From: Gibbula magus
Lineage: Eukaryota; Mollusca; Gastropoda; Trochida; Trochidae
DNA: 64,000 nt
Reading direction: 5' to 3'
NCBI GenBank assembly: GCA_936450465.1
Contig: OW388293.1
Location: forward strand, 22,717,860-22,781,859
Part shown: one piece after another, positions 12,301 through 24,900 of the stretch
Numbering within the stretch: position 1 is the stretch's first letter
Layout of the letters: each line of letters begins with the position of its first letter
Notes under the pieces: model-generated
The model's database searches: none
Seen by the model: only the letters and a program-made list of their open reading frames with translations
What the model was told of the DNA's origin: nothing
Made by a program: the position numbers and the translations under genes

Positions 12301-12609
12301 GAATATAAGTTCAATCGAAGTCCATGGATCCGTGACATTGCTGTTGATGCTGACTTCAAATACGTTGTAGTTGTGTGTAATAAGATAGTTTTTCTGTACT
12401 CTCTGGACTATGCCAACAAATCTCTCGTCACTAAGAAGGTCTTAAAAGTAAATATTCAAACTGTTACAAGAAAGAACAGTTTGTTCATGTTCCATGGTGG
12501 CGAGTATAACACACCTTTCGTCTTTTGTTCCACATCTGATTTACTAACCGGCCTTTGCAAGACCAAGATACTTCATAATTATACATTAATCGGAATATTG
12601 TCATCTTAA
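6330..12609 (+). CDS. Gene 2: secreted Cys-rich protein of unknown function, four exons
   Basis: Exons 6330-6548, 8259-8319, 9279-9642 and 12174-12609 all have GT..AG borders. Their phases fit exactly, giving 1080 nt, or 359 residues plus stop. Residues 1-~20 are a hydrophobic signal peptide (MGNIAVILLCMAFVITMSRF). Next comes a Cys cluster (MCAELCKHCDLCRE) that recalls PAN/apple-type domains, though this is only a resemblance. Exons 3 and 4 each contain beta-rich stretches ending in a similar C-x(6-9)-C-x-x-K-[LI] motif (FIGPCFGGTTQTCLYKLK; CSTSDLLTGLCKTKIL), which suggests two related modules, possibly propeller-like blades. The protein is probably secreted, or anchored by features I cannot see. 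Intron 3 carries a Tc1 element and intron 2 a foldback element. Gene 1 is its tandem paralogue. I do not recognise the family and assign no function. Confidence 0.7.
7400..7482. repeat. Small imperfect hairpin element
   Basis: GAAAGAAAGCTCTCGGCC on the left pairs with GGCTTTCTTTCTC-containing sequence on the right, with mismatches; arms are about 30 bases. The centre is CTCGG/CCGAG-rich like the other foldback elements. Confidence 0.5.
8078..8240. repeat. Foldback element with near-perfect 75-bp arms
   Basis: The left arm begins AAATGTTTAACCATACTGTA; the reverse complement of the right end reads AAACGTTTAGCCATACTGTA. The arms then match almost base for base through TCAACTCTTCAATATAGCC and GTAACGTAAA. 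The spacer is about 15 bases. No clear target duplication was found. It lies 18 bases upstream of exon 2 of gene 2, inside intron 1. Confidence 0.85.
8481..8505. repeat. (AT)n microsatellite
   Basis: A run of alternating AT dinucleotides of about 24 bases in intron 2 of gene 2. Confidence 0.9.
10150..11521 (-). mobile_element. Tc1-like DNA transposon with terminal inverted repeats
   Basis: The ends are inverted repeats sharing CACGGGCAAAAGAAAC then R-CTACCA. Both ends are flanked by TA (10148-10149 and 11522-11523), the target duplication expected for Tc1/mariner. The length, 1372 bp, is typical. It sits in intron 3 of gene 2, antisense to the gene, close to or inside a copy of the GAGCATAA interspersed repeat. 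A second, split copy lies at 31595-37760. Confidence 0.9.
10420..11350 (-). pseudogene. Tc1-like transposase, frameshifted
   Basis: Reading on the minus strand, the protein starts near MARLTLQERDLANGMIEMGA with a helix-turn-helix block (FGCHRTTVTRLMQRYRHSG) and the GRPRVIT hook. A DDE region follows with FSDESRF, GGGVMVWGGI, VIFQQDNARPHTA and SPDMSPIEHLWD. The catalytic acidic positions remain visible, but the blocks fall in at least three reading frames. Shifts lie near 10930, 10865 and in the segment 10740-10790, so no complete transposase can be made. A non-autonomous or dead copy. Confidence 0.85.
11524..11830 (-). repeat. Interspersed repeat, inverted copy 2
   Basis: Reverse complement of the repeat at ~5460-5790, sharing GAGCATAATTCTAAAACTGTT-like and TTCACAAAATGTG blocks. 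The Tc1 element above abuts it and probably inserted within it. Confidence 0.6.
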
Positions 12610-13730
12610 ATTGAACTGTTGGCAAGTTTTACAACTGTTGACCATGAAACGAATACCCACGGAACTCTTAGTGAAAAGATTCGTATTCTCAACTGACTAA
12701 CCTGGTTGGAAAGTAACTGCGATAAATAGTATTTGAAAGCACTGAAAGAAGAAGCAGATGAAAACATTCTTTTTGGTCATGGCCTCTGAAGCTCTTATTT
12801 AGGGTCAGAGGTTCAACAAATCTACAATTTGTAATCCCCATTAGTCAAGGGGTCTATACACAACATTCAGCTATCTAGAGTGAACGGGTCTTCAGCGTTT
12901 AAGGCCCCATGAGCTAAAATGTACATAACAGAAGTTTTAGGTTACAGTTTTTTATTTACATTACAATATAATACATGTAGTTCCTGAATATTAATGACCA
13001 CTAAATTTATCTGTATAAACAATGATCAGTCTAATGGTGGGCATGTTTAGAAATGCACTGATTATTGTGATATTTATTTATTTGTTTACTTGATGTAAAT
13101 AAAGGACACTTTTTACATTTGCTCAGAATGTTGGACAGATTTGGTAAATAGTTTTATTTTACAGCCTGCTCCTGTAGCGAATGGTCCAAATTGAAGGTCA
13201 TGTTGAATGTGTATTTTGTCAAGATTGGATCTACATAGTTCTAGTGTATTAAACGATGTATTTACTTTTCTTATTTTCGCACTGATAATGTAAGCGACTA
13301 AGTATAAAAAGATGAAACCATTTGTCTTGTTTGACCAGTAAGTTTAGATATGTTTGTTCAATCTCATCTAAATCAGGCAGAACTTAGCACTCGCACATTG
13401 TACCTCTTTCGTCCATCTGGGTACTACCCCGCAGAGGTCATATCAGGTGACCTTCACTGTGAACTTTCACTTTCTATAAATTCAGCCAATCAGAGGCCAT
13501 TTTAGAAATGGCATTGAATGTGGTGTTTCATTTGTGAACTCAAATCTATCCGATGACTTTCTAGCCCCGTTGCTGATTGGTTGGAATAAAAGGTAACTTG
13601 ACATGTTCTCTACGGTGCAGTACTCAGATCAGAAACGAAACCAAGTTCAGGTGTTATTTATTAAAAAAAACTTTAAATTATTTTGGTTTTGGTCCATCTA
13701 TCCGATGATGGATTGAATTATATTATACAC
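12610..13730. other. Intergenic region; left edge of the SLC22 tandem duplication
   Basis: No gene. Positions ~12890-13270 match ~29845-30540 (shared blocks such as AATATNAATGACCACTAAAT and CCAAATTGAAG). The two SLC22 copies therefore seem to share downstream flanks as well as exons. An AATAAA that could serve gene 2 lies near 13099. Confidence 0.45.
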
Positions 13731-15600
13731 ATATTCAATCTAGTGTAACAGTAAATGTTTTTTCGTCTGACTTTTTTAACTTTACAAGAGGATGTAGGCA
13801 AGGTGACCCATTATCTCCCTACATTTTCATAATATGTGGCGAAGTGCTAAGTATAATGTTACGAACTAATAAGAATATAAAGGGAATAAAGATAGGCAAC
13901 ACCGAATACCTCTTATGGCAATTTGCCGATGACACATCTCTTGTACTTGACGGAACTGAAAAATGTCTTCAACATACCCCCAAAACCTTAAATAATTTCG
14001 CATCGTTTTCTGGCCTAAGATAAAAACAAGCAAAACTCAAGTCATATGGATAGGGGTGTTGAAACACTCACAAAATATCCTCTGCAAAAGTTATAAACTA
14101 GACTGGAATCAACGCGATTTCACTATCCTTGGCATAACCTTTACACATAACCTGGCCGAAATGGTGGAAAGGAATGATAAGGACAAACTGAAAATGATCA
14201 GCATTATAATGAATCAATGGTTCTGAAGAGATCTCACTCCCCTTGGAAGAAATATAGTTTTAAAAAGTCTGATTCTTCCAAAATTAAATCACATCTTTTC
14301 AATTCTTCTGAACCCATGTGATAAGATCATTAAAGAATTAACCTCTTTATGCTTTAACTTTTTATGGCGTCACAAACCAGACAAGATAGTCGTAATGAGA
14401 TAACACAATCACACAAAGACGGGGAAATAAGAGTAGCAACTACAAAAAACACAATTTTAGCACAAAAAGTAACATGGATTAAACGACTCTTCAAGTCAGA
14501 AGATGACAACAACTTAAAACAACTATATGTAAAAAAAGATGTAGGTCCAAAATCTGAGCATTATTACCTCAAATCACCTTAGTATATTGAAGAAAAGATC
14601 CTTACACCGAGGACAAACTGGCGAGATGTACTCAGAGATTGGGGATTATTTATCAGCAAAAAAGGTTCTAATGTTAATGATGTCAACGATATTCTTTCCA
14701 AACCAATTTCGTGTAACGAAAATATTACAATTGGCAAACAGGAAATATGCTACACACATTTTTTACAACACGGAATAATATTTATAAATGACATACTGGA
14801 TTGACAAGGACAGTTTCAAAATTTGTAAAATGTAAATGTAAATGTAAAACGCTTTTTTTAGAATATGCTGGTATAGTTCAGTCAATCAAAGCTTATCATA
14901 AAAATAAAAATCTCGAATTATCGAATAAACTATCCAATCCCATCCTGCCATACTTCATATCAGACATCGTAATACCAACTAAAGGATACAGACTATTCTA
15001 TGATATGTTTCAGAGCTCTGCAAATGGTTACATATATAAATACAGACAGAATTGGGAAAAGGATTTAAATCAATCAATTACTTCTAGAAAATGGACCGAA
15101 ATAAAAAAAAACACGCCATTTTCATCACATCTCGGCACAAAGCAAATTTGGTTTCAATACTCCATCATACATAAAATTCTCGCTCTGAACGATCTCCTAT
15201 TCAAAATGAAACTGAAAGACACAAACAAATGTACCTTCTGTAACGTATCTTTAAAAACTATAGGTCACATATTTTATGATTGTCCGATTGTGAATAACAT
15301 CTAGGATAGAATCAAGACATGGATAGGGCAAAAACAGATTCAGAATTGAACCTTTAAAAACGCAATATATGTCTAGAATATCCTGAAACATGAAATATGA
15401 TTCTCAACCTTATTATAACAACAGTCAAGTATAATATATACATATCCAAATTAAAAGGATCTTTACCGCAACTTCATGCTATAAAACAAGATTCAAAACA
15501 TGCCTACGAAATTGACAAACTCGTATGTTACTCAGATTTCAATTATTCGAAATTCACTGAATTCTGGTCCGTACGCCATAATCTATTTACAGGCTAAAAC
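13730..15600 (+). pseudogene. L1/Tx1-like LINE ORF2 remnant, 5'-truncated
   Basis: The plus strand encodes pieces of the same reverse transcriptase family as the full LINE at 44.8-48.6 kb: TRGCRQGDPLSPYIF, QFADDTSLVLDGTEKC, DLTPLGRNIVLKSLILPKL, then the C-terminal KCTFCNVSLKTIGHIFYDC zinc-knuckle-like block, and SKFTEFWSVRHNLFTG at the end. The frame breaks many times and contains stop codons. Homology begins just upstream of the GCRQGDP block, as expected for incomplete reverse transcription. It lies immediately downstream of SLC22 copy A and is absent from the equivalent place by copy B. Confidence 0.85.
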
Positions 15601-15973
15601 TCACTGCAACTTCTTGAATGTAAAAGGACAGGTGTAAAAAGAAACTAGAGAACTTTAGGTGAATCCCAGTATTTTTGTTTTGCAATTGTTCTTTACCAAT
15701 ATGTGTTTTTACTTCTTTTGAAAACTTTGTACTATGAATGTAATATCATATACATGTCTATGTATTTGAAAAAGAAATACAATTATAACAACAAATTCAG
15801 GAGTTCTTGTGGATCTGATTTAAATGACATTGATGTTTGTTTAATGAACGCGCAACAAAGGAGCAACATTTCAGCAACATTTCAGCAATCAACTTCCAGT
15901 TGGCATATCGGATAATTACAAACCCTCTTTCTTGTCAAACATTACATTTGAAAACATCAACCAGACGTTTTTA

Positions 15974-18900
15974 TCACATTGCCGTTGATATTGTAGCATC
16001 TGAAATTCCAGATTTCTTCTCCATGTCTGATTTCTCGTTGGATTTATTACCAGCACTGAAATATAAAACACCATGAGTTAGCATTTGGATCTGGGATCTT
16101 TGGTATTTACAAACAGAATAGATACGACGTTTCTTTGGGAATTAAATGAGTACTTTTATAGTTATTGTTATAAGGTTGATTGTGATGTTTAGAAATACAT
16201 GCCACTTATATAGTGAACAAATGCAACATTGTTATATTTTGCAATAGTACATAGTTTTGTACTTTGGCCGAGGCCACAGTGGCTGATTTGTTAAGCTGTT
16301 GGTACAGTCAGTGCTGGCGATTGGTGTCTGACTCTGATAGTGTGGGTAAGAATCCCGCAAGGGAAATGTCTCGAATGTGTTCTATTGCAGATAGTGATAT
16401 ATATAACAATGTTAGATCATGATGATCATTAAACTTTAAACTTCTGAAACGACGGAACAAAACAAAACAAGATGGAATCATTGGTAGGAACAGTAACAGA
16501 AGATATGGACATATATGAAAGAACCAACATACGATATTTAGATAGATGAATACGAACCTGCTGAAGTTCTTGGCATCTTCGATAGTCTCTGGCAACTTTT
16601 TGCCGAGTGTTTCAGGCAGATAGAGGGAGAATATACCAGCGGCTATTGAGGCAGCTCCGAACACGATCAGAGGAAGTGCCACCTTCAGATCTCCGCCTAC
16701 TATCACGCCCTATTGTACAAGATCAACACACTTTGTTATATAATGAACAATAAAATACTGCGATTTATCAGTGAAATTAACTATCAAGTTACAGTGACTT
16801 ACTAGGGCCAATTTATATCATAATCAACGAATGGTGCGCTGGCTGAGCATATTTTCCTTGTTCTCTTTTCTTCCTTATCAAACGGGAATTTCAGCTTCAT
16901 CATTTTGCCAAGTGGGAAAATATCATTTAGAAAAATAACGAATGAACCTGATAATATATTGATTTATTTGTTTGTGACTTGTGTTGTAGATAAGTAATTT
17001 TCCTTCATTTGCAAGATGTGACAAACAATTAAAACCTCCCTGTAGTAACTTTGTTAATTTGACCGTACAATAAGTCATCATCAAAATTTCAGTAATAATT
17101 AGAAGTTATAGTTTAAGTTTTTTTTTTATCTCCAATAATCTTCAGAGAATATGTTAAGTAAACAATATACTCCTACCCTGGATTCATCTTCGATATGATC
17201 TGCTACTTTTTATGAACAGAACAGAGCGCCATAGTTTTGAGTAAAGAGAACATATTAAACCAAACTCAGATCGTTCACCGAGATGCTGATGGTTCAAAGG
17301 AAACAGATAGCTGATGGTTCAAAGGACACTCGGAGAAGGCATCAGGGAGGCTGAAGCATCATTGTGGTTGCAGAAAGAAGGCAGAAGTATCAAGGAATTG
17401 ATGCGATACACAATGGTCGACTAGAGGTCGCAGAGGGAAGGACGGACAATATGTCTGTCATCCGTGTTCGACTCTGTTGCCTTCATTCTGCCTGCCTACT
17501 TGTTTGTTACCTCAGCAACGACATAGCGTTTATTAATTGTGGAGTGTAGTTTTAAGAAATAGATTTCATAATGTGTCTGTTCACTGGCTTATAAACGGTT
17601 TGAAAGGTGCAAGTTAAACTGGTATAAATGCCGGAGCTTGTCGACGGCATTTATACTACAGTTTAACTTGAACTTTCAAACCGTTTATAAGCCAGCGAAC
17701 AAACACATTATGAAATCTATTTCTTATAAATTCAAACTTTGAAGTTTAAGCGATTTCTAATCAGTAAATAAACTTTTGAATATAAAAAATCTCTGCATCT
17801 CTACAGTGCATGATAAAACAAATGTTAAGTATTGTCTTAGATCATGCGCTAAGCTCCGCCCACAATAATACCGCATCACTTATATGTCACCACGCGCAAA
17901 ACGTAGTTCACAGGAAATATGATTTAAGTATTTAATTTTTGGTTCTAATATACTGTTTTAATCAAACTTTCAAATCAAACTACAATTAGAATTCACGTTG
18001 TAAGTTTTTTAAAAAGTTGAATCAAGAATAGAGCATGAAATAGCAGTGTAATAATTGCGCAATGATACAGTGATAAAGTAGTAAAGCAGGTTATTTTTTG
18101 TAAACGTCAGGTTATGAAGGTTATCCTTTTCAGCTGTCAGTCTTGTGTTTATGAGAATGTATATCGGTCACATGACTTTGTTAAATCCAATCAGCAGAGA
18201 GCATATTGCTTAAATTTCAAAGTCTGAATTTATAATAAAAAAGACTGTGTTGTTTCTTCCCTCTCTTTGCAACTCATGCTTTTGCCTCCTGTGTGTCTGA
18301 AATCGTAGATGTTCAGTGTTCAGGTGTCGAACAAAGAACACAGGGAGAAGTTACACTTAAATGTAGTTTGGCGATCGTTGACCATTCTGGACATTATCTG
18401 GACATTAACAAGACGACAGAATGATCACCAAGAGAGTATTTTGAAAATAATTGCCCCATTATAGAGGTCTCTGAATTATGTGTACAATTACTCTAAAGGT
18501 CTCTTGAAAAGTACGACCCATGTCCAAATAGCATCATGATGAGAACAGCCGTACTATTTCTTTATTTTCCTGAATGTGTAACTTGGTTGTAATCATAAAC
18601 AATATATGTTATTTAGTAAAACTTTTACATAATCCGTACCAAATCAGCAATGTAAGGAGAGATAATCCCTCCAATTCTTGCGCAGAATGAGCTGCTTCCA
18701 ACCCCCGAGTTCCTCACAATAGTAGGAAACAGCTCCGAGGAATGGATGTAGATGATAGCAAATGCTCCAGATATCCCAAACTTTCCAACCATTGACAGGA
18801 GAACAGTCAACCAATCAAGATCTGAAATATACAAAGAATTGTATAAAGAATATTCCATACAATTTACAATTTCTTTCCGTCACACTTGGCCACGAATACT

Positions 18901-21900
18901 GACAAAAACATACCAGCAAATAAGGTACTAGGATCGAGTTCAACCCAAATACAGTTTTGTCAATTCTGTCACAAACCCTGATATGCAGTATACAGTCACT
19001 TCAAAGAACATATAAATACGTTGATAAAGTACCAGATAGTGGTGACATGAACTTGATCAAATACTAAGTTAAGCTGCATAACGAAAGTTTGTTCAACTAC
19101 ATGTGTATCTTAGTGAAAATATCATGTAAATTTACGTTCATTGTTACGTCAATAAAATTGCACCACATACACTCAACCACAATAAAAACGTTACCACATC
19201 TTCAACAGTATAGAAAGTGAAAAACTGCTGTCGGAGAAAGTAGACTTTGAATCCATATTATACAGACATGATTTGTTAAGAGGCACCCGCAATTTCATTC
19301 ATAAGAGTGTAATAATGTTATGTTTATATCTGTTTAAGTACACCTGTGGTGTTTAAATCGCTTTTTCAAAGTGATATTTGTCCAGAATGTTTGGCGTTTA
19401 ATTTAAAAATTCATAAAATGTTGAAATTTTGCTAGAAAAAGATGTTGTCGACATACAAAACCTTCTGGGACATCAATTTGTTGACGCGTCTTTACTGTAA
19501 GATGTCATAGAACAAGCCAAAAAGTCATTTATGACTCTCAAACGACTGTTTATCACTCATGGATTGTATGATCTTGTATTTTGTATGGTCACGTTTCTTT
19601 TGCTGTTGAGTGTACAATGACAATGAATCATGATAATTATATCCATGAGTAAAATAATCAAAAACGTATCCTGTGGTCGACACTTAAGAAAAAAAAAATA
19701 AAAACTGTACTTTTGAAAATATTTTGATTCCTAGTCTCTTCAATGAGCTGTAACTGTTTACTATGAAGTATCAAATAATGTTATGTTAAGGAACACTCAA
19801 CTGTCTTCTTAAAATGCAAAGTGATCAATCTAGTTTTTGCCTTTATACATGTCAAATTACATGATATTTATACTGTCGGTGAACAAACTTTTGGGATGTA
19901 GATGTATTGGTTACAGTTACATGCAGAATGTTTGGACAAAATAATCATACTCTGTTTATCCATCAATTCACATCACATGGACAATCCAGCAAAGTGACAG
20001 TTTAGGGATGACATCAAATGTTGGAGGATAAATGGAGCAGATAAACATGTTGTTCTCCCAGTATACAGTGATATGGGTCCATGTTGAACAGTGTAAAGCT
20101 TTCGTAAAATCCCTGACAGTAATAACAGTAATATCATTATTACGGTTACATAGAGCATGGCCGATACATATATTATCTCCTTTACATATATACAGTAGAA
20201 TACGGATATAACGAACAAACAAATATAGCGAACACATTTATATGTCCCGTCTAAGATGACAGCCAAATGTGAATAGTGAACAACGGATATAGTGAACTAA
20301 ATTCTTTGGTCTATTGGAGTTCGTTATATCGGTCTTCTATCGATAGTGAAAACCAAATCTTAATGCGTTTGATCAATAGAAGCGTTCGTAAAATCAATGA
20401 TAAAAGTAATATCTTTAGTTCTTTACCTGTGGTCCCATAGAGCACGGGAAACATGGTTGATATACAGGCAATACCACCAACAAACATACAGACACAGTGG
20501 AGCAGCTTCCTGCCAGCTCGATCCAGGAGAAACATGCAGAACAAGTAGGCGACCATCTCGACAATGTTGGCAATGGTGAAGTTTAGGTAGATGTCTCCAC
20601 TGAGATTCTGTACATTCAGGCCGAGTCCATAGTAGACCATGCTGCACACAAACCTGTCAATGTTGGACTAAACATAACACAGAAGGAAGTAACATTGGCC
20701 ACAAAAACGACACTAATGTTGGCCAACCATTGTACATTCATGTTACACCCATAGTTTTATATTTGATCTTTGATCTGTCAATTTTATTATTATGTTATCA
20801 AACACAATAGAATAATACTACTTATAGAATATAAAAAAAGGTCCGGGTTTCATAAGGTTATTTCCAAGAAATTTTCCAGAAATATTGTAAACATTTTCAA
20901 AATTACAGAATGTCAGTTGCCAATTACAAAAGATGGTATGGGTCATAATTATAAATAGATGAGTTTTCAATTTGTTACTGCAATTGGAAGGACGGCACTC
21001 GCCAGTTAAAGAAGATGACAAGGCTCATAATAAACAGTGATCTAGTTTTGAACATCTTGGTGACACTCTCTCGCTTCATTGCCTGCTCTTTCTGCATTTT
21101 CTCCAGCATGACCTCAGGAAGTTCCACCTTATTGTACTTGGCCATCTTCCGGATGATCTCCTGGGCCTCGCTGATTCGTCCTCTCGATATCAGCCACCTT
21201 GGAGACTCGGGTAGAATCCTGGATTTGATATGGTGTGAGGGTAAAAGATTTCAACTTGTCTTTAACCAAAATCATCCCAGGTGGTATTATTTAGCATTAA
21301 GATGAAACCTACGTTTGAGCCAAAGGTTGCACTGCGCTGTTTCAATGTAGCATTGTATCCAAACTTTACTATGTGTTGTACAGTTTCTTTAAGCAGATAC
21401 GGTAATCCTGTTTTTAGAGAGATTAGCAACTAATTCAATTCACGCCTTTTTGTCTCAAGAGAGGCATAGTTGTTTTCTTTTATATTTGTTTGGTAGTCGG
21501 ATGTTTGATATATACTCTCAACTCCAAACTCTCTAGGTTTTACACTTTAGCAGTTTCTGTTTAATTTTTATTAACATTCTCGTGAACTAACAGTGATTGT
21601 TAGTACAATTACACTGGTATTCTACTGGTGGCAGAATTCAACTTGGTCTTTAGCCTATACAGTGTGCAGCTTTCGACAATGATCGTTTTGAGTACTGCTA
21701 TTATAGACATTAAGGGTTACTTGCGACCACTGGCCTCCAGCATTTATATCACTCGTTGGCAAATTGGACATAATGGGATTATAAAACATAATTTGTTATG
21801 ATTTATGATACAAGAAACCACAATTGCAAAGATATATTGAGAGAATCTGGTGACTTAAACGTCTGTTGAATAAGAGGACGTTGAACGATAGAACAAATTT

Positions 21901-24900
21901 GATCAAATCAATCATTAATTTAGAACATCCCTCTGTGAATATTCGATTGTATATCATATGGAATACACAATTATAAACTACTATTTCTGGACACATATAA
22001 TATCTAAATTACACATATAATTGTCTTCTTAAGAGACAACATCTTTTGCTAAAAACATTTCTACATTTTATGATTTTTTTATTTAAACACCAAGTCAAAA
22101 AAAGATTAATACTCTAACATCAAACTTATTTTCACGACATTACGATTATTCAACAGAGTGTCCTGAGTATTACATCTGTAAAGAAAAAAAATAGATCTAC
22201 TCTGGGAATATGACAATCTTTGACACAACGTCTTGTTTGGTTATTCTGTGTAAACGCTCTCGGACAACAGTCTTTTTCTACCTTTCTACCAGTCACTTGA
22301 ATATACCATACCAGTAGAGCGCTGCGAAGGAAACACAGGGCACAGAGATGATCAACTGCAAGATTTGCCAATCCCGCACGAAGAATGCTATGAAGCCCAG
22401 TAGAAAGAGACCAATAGCCCAGGCCACTGCTGTAAGCATTCCAACAAACACTCTTTTGGATGGACCAGTGATCTCTAGACCTGCAACATGCAATTAGCAT
22501 AGTCAACGAGTTAGTAAAAGGTAACTGTGTATCTCAACTAGTTCTCACCTTCGCTTCACAAGCTACCATGCACAATGCAAGTCAGAATAGTGTAAAAGAA
22601 AAAAAAGATAGCATATAATATTTGGTCAGAACTAACTTTGTCAAATGATCAACTGTCAAATGAATCTAAAATACATATCTGCCCTTCGATTTTTACACAG
22701 ATTTTATGTCATACTGAAAATTTTAGTTGAACACCTCAATGCTTTATGCATTTTAAAAAGCAAGTAAAAAAACAGTACAACAAAATAGAGTAAAAGTGAA
22801 TCAGCAAAATCGATGTCAAATTTCGGATCGAATTTAGTCTATCGTCTTACAGTGATGACAACAGGTGTGTATTGATAAGTTTATGGTTAAACAGCAGTTC
22901 CAGATAATACGTTAATGTGTGAATAGCAACAAGGTCATTATCGCCTACATGTACAGTCGCTCACAGTGACATGTTTGCTCCGACAATACACAGTTGTACA
23001 AACAGAATTTCCTTAGGGGGTGATTTAATCTCCTTGCAGCAGGGATAATATTCATGTATACAATCTATCCAGAGTGATATTCATATATACAATTTTTTGC
23101 GTTCTATCCACAGTGATATGTAAACTGGGATGCTTGAGGAGAGGAAACTAAAATATAGCTTCCCAAGGTTAATCTAAGTGTACAATGCAATATGATGCTA
23201 TCTCAACACTATTCTCGGGGCTTGTGCATGACAAGACAACCCCGTATTGCTGATGTGCATATCTGCAAGAAGGTACATACATATGTACTATGTATGGAGA
23301 ACATAGTAAACATCACATGGTTTTGAATTTTTTTTTATGTCAAGCTATCTTAACAGAAAACGTGCTATGCATGTAAGTAGTACTGGTTTTGTTAGCCACA
23401 CTAAACACCTTGGCTGTATGAAGCATTGTTTTCATTGATTATGTTTTCACCATGTCCATTTCAGTCCCTCTGAATGATTTAAAGATGCATTCTAGGCTTA
23501 CCATCACCATGACATGATATTGCGCAGTCTTCCAAGCCACCGAAATAATAAATGGCAATTCATAATAAAAAATTATGGGACAGTTATTATATATTGACGA
23601 TATTCAGAGACATCATTCACATCCTTCATGTCGTTGAAATGTCTTAAGTTGAAATGTCTTAAGCGCCTAGTTTTATTTAATCAAGTTAATGTTAATAAGT
23701 ATACCGACATCGAACATAAATGACAACGTATCCTCCTCCCATATTCAGGTGTGTTATAGCCCTCAATACCATGTAGACATAAAAGATACACCTAAAACAA
23801 GAAAACGTTTATCCTACGTTTCAGGGTTTTTGTTACTTCATGTCCATAACATTTCGTTAGAAACTAGTAAGTAGTTACATACAATGAAGTTAATATTGTA
23901 AATGAACTCACAAAGCACATAGATGACAACATATCCTCCTCCCATGTTCATGTGTGTTATAGCCCTCAGGACCATGTAGACATACACATTGGGGGAAAAC
24001 GATATGGCGATGAACGTGATCACGTGGAAGAACATACCGCCAAGAATAACAGGACGACGCCCAAACCTACAAGACAATGGTTGTTGAAGTAACTATACAT
24101 GCTTATCTACAAGATTTTGAGGAACGAAATGTACGACGTGTACAAGAAGATCACATCATATCACAGAAGAAGAAAAATGGACCGTCATCGAAGATATATG
24201 AATGCATTGAATTAAACATCGTCCCTCACTTAGCTTGTATTGAAAACCAATGTTACCAATGATATATATATAGACAATAATGTCAATCCAAGTCAAACAA
24301 GTTCATGTACAATAAATTGTACAAACTAAATACTCAAAGATACAAAACAAGCAGGGCCAGCATTTATCGAACAGAAATAGTTTAATATAGTCACTAATGT
24401 TAGTGATAGAAGCTATTTTAAGGCGATATTAGGCAAAATTTTAAATAATTAAAACTCACCTATCAGACAAATTCCAAATACCAAGACGCCAACAAGAAAT
24501 CCTGAAAAACTCGCCATATTGGAATGGGAGCGATATATTCGGTCGTGACAAACCATTTCGAACTGGAAAAAAACGATATCAATATTTGAGGAACTGATAA
24601 AGTCTTCAAGACGAATGTTTGAAGACCTAGTGTTTCTATCAAGATTATAAGGTCTTTCAGACATATGTCTCGAAGACGGATGGTTTCTTGTTCGTATTCA
24701 GCGATATTTTGTTTTACAGGTTAAAAAAAAACACTATTTGCATGAAGACGAATTGTTATTGTCATGATTTTTTCTTGTTCGTATTCAGTGGTATTTTGTT
24801 AACAGGATTCAGAAAACACTACTTGCATGATTTTTTGTTGTGAGTATTTGAGTTATCATCCCTTGAAGAAAAAAATTCCAAAACTATTCAAAATAAAGTC

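Noticed and set aside
15837..16076. Plus-strand open frame ([14 protein letters not shown]...) as a new gene, shared with 31337-31585
   Set aside because: The complementary strand is the last SLC22 exon, with acceptor, correct phase and stop. The plus-strand frames are shadows of that exon.
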